Positions 58,615 through 64,000 of a DNA stretch of 64,000 nt are shown here, in pieces. Source of the DNA: Paulinella micropora (Eukaryota > Cercozoa > Imbricatea > Euglyphida > Paulinellidae); the NCBI GenBank assembly GCA_019918135.1, contig WBZZ01003884.1:186501-250500 (forward strand), given 5' to 3'. The translations under genes were made by a program, and so were the position numbers. Position 1 is the stretch's first letter. Each line of letters begins with the position of its first letter. The notes under the pieces were generated by a model. The model searched no databases and was not told the origin of the DNA. It saw nothing but the letters and a program-made list of their open reading frames with translations.

Positions 58615-58935
58615 TTTTCTTTAAAGTAGTTGCTGCACACCAAAAAAAACAACAACGGACAAATAAAATTGGGTATCTCTTGGGGGGGGGGGGGGAAAGG
58701 AGGACCAGTGACGGCCTGTTCTTTCTCCCACACCCAGCCCGCGCCGCACGATCGCTGTTGCCCCTGCCCCCCCCCCCCCTTTGTTGCGCACGGAAGAATC
58801 CCCCTCCCCTGAGGCCGAAAGGCCTTTTCTTTCCCTCCCTGTCCCGTCCGTTTCAACCTAGGCTAGCCAGTTTTTAATAACGGCTTTCCAAACCAGAGCC
58901 TTCGGCAGTGCGACCAAAAAAAAAAAGAAAGGTCA
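58615..58935. other. Spacer
   Basis: About 320 bp. It holds G (58681-58695) and C (58768-58780) runs and a short inverted pair, ctgaggccgaaaggcctt, near 58811-58828. No gene seen. Confidence 0.5.
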
Positions 58936-60345
58936 CTAGCGCCGTCGTTGCGATTTTTCCTGCCTGGCGCGCTTGGGCCTTTTGTCGCCAACCGGGTACT
59001 TCTCGTACAGCGCGCGCAGGATGGCCGCCTCGTGCGTCAGGTCGGGCCTGAGCGTGTTCTGCAGCTTGATCAGCTGCAGCAGCTCCACGACGGACCCCGT
59101 GTCGGGCGCCTCCAGCACCTCCGCCTTCCACCAGCACTTGAGCAACTGCCGGTCCACGTCCGTGCGCAGCCCCCAGTGTGCAGCGCGCGCCCGCAGGTTG
59201 GCCGTCTCCAGGTCGGCGAGCAGGTCGTTCAGAAAGTCGCGGAATAGTGCGGTTTGGTGCAGGAAGCTATTGCGGTAGAACTGGAAGGCGTGGATGACCT
59301 CGGCGCTGCGGTTGCGGCGGTCCGTCTGCCCGATGGGCAAGGAGAAGGCCCGCGCGACCAGGGCGCACCACTGCTCGTGCGAAATCTCCTGTTCGGGGCG
59401 CAGGGCCTCGCGGGAGTACACCAGGGCCGTGTTGTCCCTGGCCGCGCACACGCCCGCCACGGCCGTGGTGCGCCCGGGGGGCGCCGCCAGCTCGTAGAAC
59501 TTGTCGGACCGCAGCTCTTCCAGGAACGCGAGTTCGGCCAGCTGCGCCGCGTCCTGCTTCCCCGCCCTAAACACCAGCCCCGGCAGAAAGCCCCGGTTTT
59601 CGGACGGCACCGCGTTGTTGTCCTTCTGGGCGGGCACTTCGTCCCTGTCCTTCCAGGAAGGCACAACCGTCTTCTGCTCGAAGGCTGCTTTGCCGCCGGC
59701 GGGCAGGCTGCCCTTGAGGTACGCTTCCTCAAAGATCCTGTCTACGTTGCCCGTGCGCTTGCGGGCCAGCAGCAGGCCGTCCGCGGCGTGGTCCAGGCTA
59801 AAGGCCAGCCTGGTGTTTTCCAGCTGCCGGCGAATGAGGAACGTTTCTAGCAGCGAGCACATCGGGCTGCAGGGCAGGCCCGTGTGCCCGGGCCGGTACG
59901 GCGGAAACTCGACTACCACCACGTTCTTTTGGGACCTACCCCAGCTACGGCGGTGGAAGCAAGTGTACTTCCGCCGGTGCCTGAGTTCCGTGAAAGAGAT
60001 GTCAAAGTCGCAGGCATCTACACAGTCAAAAACCTCACCCAGCGTGCTGTGCTTCCTGCGCGCCAGCAGGCACAGGCCCTGCTTGTACATGCTCAGCACG
60101 ATCTGGCTCGTGAGCTTCGTCAGATGCGCTTTTAATTCCCGGGCCGCCGGCTGGCGCGGCTGGCGCCCGTGCTGAGTGACCACCGAGATCCCGCCCGACA
60201 GGATCTGTTCCCTGACCTTGTTCAGGGCCTCGAACACGCAGGGCTCCATGCTCATCTTCTCTAGCATCAACAAGACCCGGCGGCTAAGGCGGGTCGCTTG
60301 CTGATCTTGCACAGGGAAAATATCGTCGTGCTGCAGTGCCGCCAT
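58936..60345 (-). CDS. Unknown 469-residue protein with nuclear-type tail
   Basis: The start is the ATG at 60345 (MAALQHDDIFPVQDQQ); the 14 preceding codons of open frame are Phe/Cys-rich and have no ATG. The protein is soluble and mostly helical, with a Cys/His-containing segment (DCVDACDFDISFTELRHRRK) and a Phe-rich helical region after the middle (VIHAFQFYRNSFLHQTALF). The carboxyl end DKRPKRARQEKSQRRR is a strong nuclear-localisation or nucleic-acid-binding tail. I do not recognise a family. It is the upstream neighbour of the WG-repeat gene on the same strand reading direction, separated by about 510 bp. Confidence 0.75.
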   Translation of the reverse strand: MAALQHDDIFPVQDQQATRLSRRVLLMLEKMSMEPCVFEALNKVREQILSGGISVVTQHGRQPRQPAARELKAHLTKLTSQIVLSMYKQGLCLLARRKHSTLGEVFDCVDACDFDISFTELRHRRKYTCFHRRSWGRSQKNVVVVEFPPYRPGHTGLPCSPMCSLLETFLIRRQLENTRLAFSLDHAADGLLLARKRTGNVDRIFEEAYLKGSLPAGGKAAFEQKTVVPSWKDRDEVPAQKDNNAVPSENRGFLPGLVFRAGKQDAAQLAELAFLEELRSDKFYELAAPPGRTTAVAGVCAARDNTALVYSREALRPEQEISHEQWCALVARAFSLPIGQTDRRNRSAEVIHAFQFYRNSFLHQTALFRDFLNDLLADLETANLRARAAHWGLRTDVDRQLLKCWWKAEVLEAPDTGSVVELLQLIKLQNTLRPDLTHEAAILRALYEKYPVGDKRPKRARQEKSQRRR

Positions 60346-60858
60346 TTCGCACCTACAACACACAAAGGAACAGCAAAAAAAAAACAAACAATGGGGGGAT
60401 TAGTAAGTGGGGAGGAACAGAGCTAAGAGGAGCACAAGAAATATCTCCCAGGCTTTTTTGTTGTGTGTTGGGGGGTCCTGTTTTTGGCCAGCCAAAACCC
60501 TGTTCCTTGCCTGGCTTAGATTTGCGCCTGGCACTCTTATTGTATCCTTCCCTTCCCTCCCGGCTGGCCTTCGCACCTTTGTAGGCACTTTTTTTTCTCC
60601 CCCCTTGCTGCCGCGCGCAACAACCACCGGACAAGGAAAAGATTTGCCAGCCAACGGGATAGGCGCTAACACTTTTTTTGGGGGGAGAGGGGGGAGGGGT
60701 GGTGGGCCTTGGCTTTCCCTGGTCCTCACCTTCCCTCAGCACTTCTCTTTTTCCGCAACTCTCTTAGCACTCTCGGCAAGGCCTAGTTTTCCCTCCCTTC
60801 TTTTTTTTTTAAATCAAGACCTCATTTTTTTAATTTAGCTTAGAACAAACCCTTGCTA
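60346..60858. other. Spacer between two minus-strand genes
   Basis: About 510 bp of mixed sequence with T runs (60590, 60675, 60802) and a G-rich block (60680-60700). No gene seen. Confidence 0.5.
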
Positions 60859-63800
60859 TTAAGTAAAGTTGTTATAAAAATCATTGCGTTGGGACTGACT
60901 ATCCATGGCCACGTTTTCTTCGGAAGATTCCACGGCCTCGAACCCGTCGTTGTAGATCAGAACAGGCGAATCTAGTGGTGGGAGACTATTAATATTATTA
61001 TCGTCGTGTTCTGCTGGCGCGGCGTTCCTAGCAGTAGCCGGTAAGCTATCATGAGGCACCTGCTCTGTTGCGCGGTGCGTGTTTAACTGCACGGATGCGT
61101 CGGGTTGGTTGTGCGGGCCCCAACCCTGCGCAGAGGACGGCAATTGGGCTGCCGTGGCGGCCTTGGCCCAGGATGGCTGGGCAGTCGTGGTCGTCGTGGT
61201 CGCGGCGGTGCCCCAGGACGGCTGGGCCGTCGTGGTCGTGGTCGTAGTGGTGGTGGTGCCCCAGGACGGCTGGGCAGTCGTGGCCGTCGCGGTGGTCGTG
61301 CCCCAGGACGGCTGGGCCGTCGTGGTCGTTGTCGTCGCGGCGGTGCCCCAGGACGGCTGGGCCGTCGTGGTCGTCGCGGTGGTCGTGCCCCAGGACGGCT
61401 GGGCCGCGGTGGCCGTCGTGGTAGTGGACCAGGCAGCCGACGGTTGGGCTGCTGGATGCCAGACACTAGAGGAGGAACTAGAGGAAGCAGCTGACCAGGG
61501 CCGCGCAGAAGCCGAGCCGCCCCAGCGGTGGGATTGGTGCCGGGAGTTGTTTTCAGCCACGGGCGAAGTGTCCGGGTTGTCCCAGTCCGGCTGTTGCCAG
61601 TCATCGTGCTTCGGGGTTGACCGCGGCCGCCCCCTGCCCCCCGCCACGCCGTAGCACTGCTTGGTCTGCTTAATGGAGCGCCGCCCGTTCTGGACGCGCC
61701 GCTTCTTGACGGGGCTGTCGCGGCCTTCTTCCGGTTCGTCGTCCTCGTCGTAGAAGGAGTTCCATTCATCCGTCAGCTCCCGTTTCGAGCTCTTGCGGCG
61801 CGACGGCGGCTTCGGCTGCGCGACGGCGCGCTGCTTGGGCAGCTTGTACTCGTCGAGGATCCTGACCACGTCGCCCGTGAACCTCAGCAGGCGCTGCGGC
61901 AGGTCCCTGGGCGCAAACGTCCACTCGCACTCACCCTCGTTGGGCAGGCAGGCGCCGAGCTCGACCACCGCCTCCGCCGGTGGCTTCCTGTTGCATTCCT
62001 GCGTCAGCATGCACTCCGCCGTCAGCGAGAAGTCGGTGCAAATCAGGGACGACACCCGCCCCTGCGTCAGCCTGCTCACGATCCCGCGCCGGAAGCCGGG
62101 GATCTGGTCCGGCACCGTGGGCAGCACGACCGACAGCGTGCCAAACACGGCCACGTCGGGCGCCAGGTCACCGGCGGCCGTGCTGGCCACGGGCCTCGCG
62201 TTCACGTTGAACAGCAGCACCTGCCGGCCGTGCTCGGTGGACAGCCGTTTCGTGCCGCAGCCCACGCGGTGCAGCACGTATTCTACCAGCGGCAACGTCG
62301 TGCAGGGCGCCAGCGCCTGCCCGGACACCCCGACGCGTACGGCCGTCGTGTCCAGCAGCCGGGTCTTGCCGTCCCACAGCTCCGCCACTGAGGTGGGGTC
62401 GTACGCGGCGCGCGGCCACAGGATGTCCGCGAGGGCCGCCCCCGTCTGCCGGTACAAGGAAATGAGCCACTGCGAATCGTACGACTTGTCGCGGTCGGGC
62501 CAGTCCAGCAGCGCGCGGTGCCTGTTCCTTTCTTCCAGCAGGTTCTTCTCGCGCGCGTTCGCGTACAGGGCACGCACGCAGGGCGCGTACAGGTCCACCA
62601 GCAAGTCCAGCACCCTGAGCGGCGCCAGGAGCAGCCACGCGGCCTTGAGCGCGGTGACCATGGATTGTGCCGCCGGGGGCTCCGGCCGGCTCCAGCGCGA
62701 CTTGACCGCGTTCTGGTCCAGCGCGGCCGTGGACTGTGCGTACGCCTGGCCGGCCAGCCTGAGCAACTCGATGGCACTCTCGTCCGAGAGCACAAAGGTG
62801 CCGAACTGTTGCTGCAGGGGCCACACCGCGGTGGCCTGCGGCAGCTTCCAGCTGAGCGTTAGCGACTGCGGACCGCACTCGAGCACGGACGTTTCGCGGC
62901 GGTCCGCGGGGGTTGGCGGCGGCACGGACGTTTCGCCGGCGCCCTTGCAGCGCAGGGTGGGCGACTCGTCGTAGCAGCAGATGGTGCGCAGGGACTTGAA
63001 CCAGGCCGGGCGGCCGCTGTTGATGTGCGCCACGTCGAATTCCGTGCGCACGCGCCGTGCGTGGCTTTTGTTGCGCAGGACCGTCTGGATCTGCAGCTCG
63101 TCACCGCCCGCACCACACAGCGACACGAGGCCGCGCGCCTTCCAGCTCCTGCGCGCGCACGCCCACAACAGGCGCAGGGCGCAGATGGCGACCTGGGGCG
63201 CCGACGTGGACGACAGGCAGCCCGCGGCCGAGCCCTCGGACACCACGCACAACAGGATCTCCATGCACCAGGTCCAGAAGCCGCTGCTGCCGTTCGTGCG
63301 CTCGTGGTCGATCAGCGCGGCCGCCATGCGGTCCTGCCAGCGCTTGTTCACGGCCATCGGGATGTTGTCCACGAACCTGGTCTGGCGGATGTGGCGCGCG
63401 AGCCACGCCTGCACCTCGCCGACCCAGACCTCGTGCGCGTGCCCGCCCGGCATCAGCGTGCCCAGCGTGTCCTGCAGCGTCGCCATCATCAGCAGGCGCA
63501 GCGACTCGTTGCGGAGCTCCGTGGTCGCGGGCGCCAGCCGGATCAGCTCTTCCGCGCGGGCCCCCGCGTTCTTTTCCTCGTAGTACACCAGGGACCACTG
63601 CGCCTGGTGCCGGTGCCTGACGGGCTCGCTGGGCCTGGCCACGGCCGCGCGCGGCGAAGCGACGGTCGTGGGCTTGGGCCGGTACAGGCCACCGACCGTC
63701 AGCGCGCGGGCCGCCGACTGGTGCGACGCGATGGTGTGCAGCCCCGCCCGCTCGGGGAGGGCGCACGCGCCGCCGGCCGTCGTCACGAGGGCCAGCGCCC

Positions 63801-64000
63801 CCAGGCACGTCACGAGCCTGGTCGGCCACGCGGGGTGCGCCGTGAGCGCGTCGAAGCAGGCCTTGACGGCAGCGTCGCAGTCGTAGTCCAGCACTACCAG
63901 CCTGGCACCAACGGTGCTGGCCAGGCAGAACTGGGCTAGCTGGTTAGCCAGCGCGCCGTGGTCCGTGGCGACGATGTCGAGGAAGCAGCCGGCCGCATTC
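60859..64000 (-). CDS. Large protein with WG-repeat (AGO-hook-like) tail, N-terminus beyond window
   Basis: The frame is open to the right edge of the window, with at least 1046 residues seen and no start. About 680 residues of globular sequence (VVLDYDCDAAVKACFDAL, ESLRLLMMATLQDTLGTL, EYVLHRVGCGTKRL, DVAVFGTLSVVLPTVPDQ) have no recognised family. A charged linker follows (SFYDEDDEPEEGRDSPVKK then RRVQNGRRS), a likely nuclear signal. The tail holds six near-copies of AQPSWGTTTATTTT (one with SWA), plus HRWGGS and QGWGPHN, in a Thr/Ala/Ser-rich disordered context. Repeated WG/GW in disordered sequence is the mark of Argonaute-binding hooks (as in NRPE1, SPT5L and GW182). Binding is inferred, not shown. 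Confidence 0.75.
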   Translation of the reverse strand, partial: NAAGCFLDIVATDHGALANQLAQFCLASTVGARLVVLDYDCDAAVKACFDALTAHPAWPTRLVTCLGALALVTTAGGACALPERAGLHTIASHQSAARALTVGGLYRPKPTTVASPRAAVARPSEPVRHRHQAQWSLVYYEEKNAGARAEELIRLAPATTELRNESLRLLMMATLQDTLGTLMPGGHAHEVWVGEVQAWLARHIRQTRFVDNIPMAVNKRWQDRMAAALIDHERTNGSSGFWTWCMEILLCVVSEGSAAGCLSSTSAPQVAICALRLLWACARRSWKARGLVSLCGAGGDELQIQTVLRNKSHARRVRTEFDVAHINSGRPAWFKSLRTICCYDESPTLRCKGAGETSVPPPTPADRRETSVLECGPQSLTLSWKLPQATAVWPLQQQFGTFVLSDESAIELLRLAGQAYAQSTAALDQNAVKSRWSRPEPPAAQSMVTALKAAWLLLAPLRVLDLLVDLYAPCVRALYANAREKNLLEERNRHRALLDWPDRDKSYDSQWLISLYRQTGAALADILWPRAAYDPTSVAELWDGKTRLLDTTAVRVGVSGQALAPCTTLPLVEYVLHRVGCGTKRLSTEHGRQVLLFNVNARPVASTAAGDLAPDVAVFGTLSVVLPTVPDQIPGFRRGIVSRLTQGRVSSLICTDFSLTAECMLTQECNRKPPAEAVVELGACLPNEGECEWTFAPRDLPQRLLRFTGDVVRILDEYKLPKQRAVAQPKPPSRRKSSKRELTDEWNSFYDEDDEPEEGRDSPVKKRRVQNGRRSIKQTKQCYGVAGGRGRPRSTPKHDDWQQPDWDNPDTSPVAENNSRHQSHRWGGSASARPWSAASSSSSSSVWHPAAQPSAAWSTTTTATAAQPSWGTTTATTTTAQPSWGTAATTTTTTAQPSWGTTTATATTAQPSWGTTTTTTTTTTAQPSWGTAATTTTTTAQPSWAKAATAAQLPSSAQGWGPHNQPDASVQLNTHRATEQVPHDSLPATARNAAPAEHDDNNINSLPPLDSPVLIYNDGFEAVESSEENVAMDSQSQRNDFYNNFT
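61150..61430. repeat. Tandem repeats coding WG units
   Basis: Six imperfect units of 36-45 bp built from ccccaggacggctgggc plus a variable gtcgtggtcgt tract. They vary in length by whole codons, so the frame is kept. Confidence 0.85.

Noticed and set aside
1-64000. Hallmark giant-virus genes, rRNA and insertion sequences
   Set aside because: I looked for capsid, polymerase, packaging ATPase, transposase and rRNA signatures among the proteins and spacers and found none; tRNA genes cannot be excluded without a covariance search.

Overview
The window is GC-rich and gene-dense. I count 31 protein-coding loci on both strands in 64 kb, nearly all single uninterrupted reading frames. They are separated by short spacers made of A/T and G/C homopolymer runs. 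Proteins show eukaryotic traits: F-box plus Cys-type leucine-rich repeats, kinase-like folds, nuclear-localisation-like basic clusters, secretory signal peptides, a GPI-anchor-like tail, EGF- and sushi-like modules, and a mucin-like stalk with a transmembrane anchor. The mixture (few or no introns, many paralogues, mostly unrecognisable genes, membrane and nuclear-type proteins together) fits a GC-rich large DNA virus of a protist (the pandoravirus/mollivirus/medusavirus GC class) better than a bacterium. An intron-poor protist segment remains possible. No hallmark gene (major capsid, DNA polymerase B, packaging ATPase, primase-helicase, VLTF3) lies here, so the assignment is an inference, and a free genome cannot be told from an integrated copy.

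Layout. 1-158: start of an unknown gene running off the left edge. 0.6-1.5 kb: a 260-bp tandem repeat. 1.8-4.2 kb: a zinc-module protein with a PD-(D/E)XK-like end. 4.5-5.3 kb: hairpin-bearing repeats whose relatives recur at 50.7-51.4 kb. 6-7.4 kb: an unknown gene flanked by a degenerate direct repeat. 8-19.7 kb: three F-box/LRR genes interleaved with unknown, zinc-finger and surface-protein genes. 20.1-23.4 kb: a kinase-like gene and a pseudokinase paralogue. 23.9-26.6 kb: a polytopic membrane protein. 27.1-30.6 kb: a tandem paralogue pair. 30.8-34.6 kb: a mucin-like membrane protein. 35.2-37.6 kb: two overlapping SET-like genes. 38-46.5 kb: a very large Cys-rich surface protein gene, interrupted. 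46.9-50.6 kb: unknown genes and an AlkB-like gene. 51.6-53.3 kb: third kinase-like gene. 53.5-55.3 kb: small zinc protein and an eight-helix membrane protein. 55.6-58.6 kb: two convergent F-box/LRR genes. 58.9-64 kb: two nuclear-type proteins, the last with WG repeats and running off the right edge.

Working together. The five F-box/LRR proteins would recruit substrates to a host SCF ubiquitin ligase. The kinase, pseudokinase, SET-like and WG-repeat proteins look like regulators of host signalling, chromatin or small-RNA machinery. The secreted, GPI-like, mucin-like and EGF-type proteins look like surface proteins of the particle or the infected cell. These roles are inferred from domain type only. 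Four genes (23.9-26.6, 27.1-28.9, 38-46.5 and 48.3-49.3 kb) are not carried by one frame. They are described only as interrupted, because decay, unusual splicing and assembly indels cannot be separated here.
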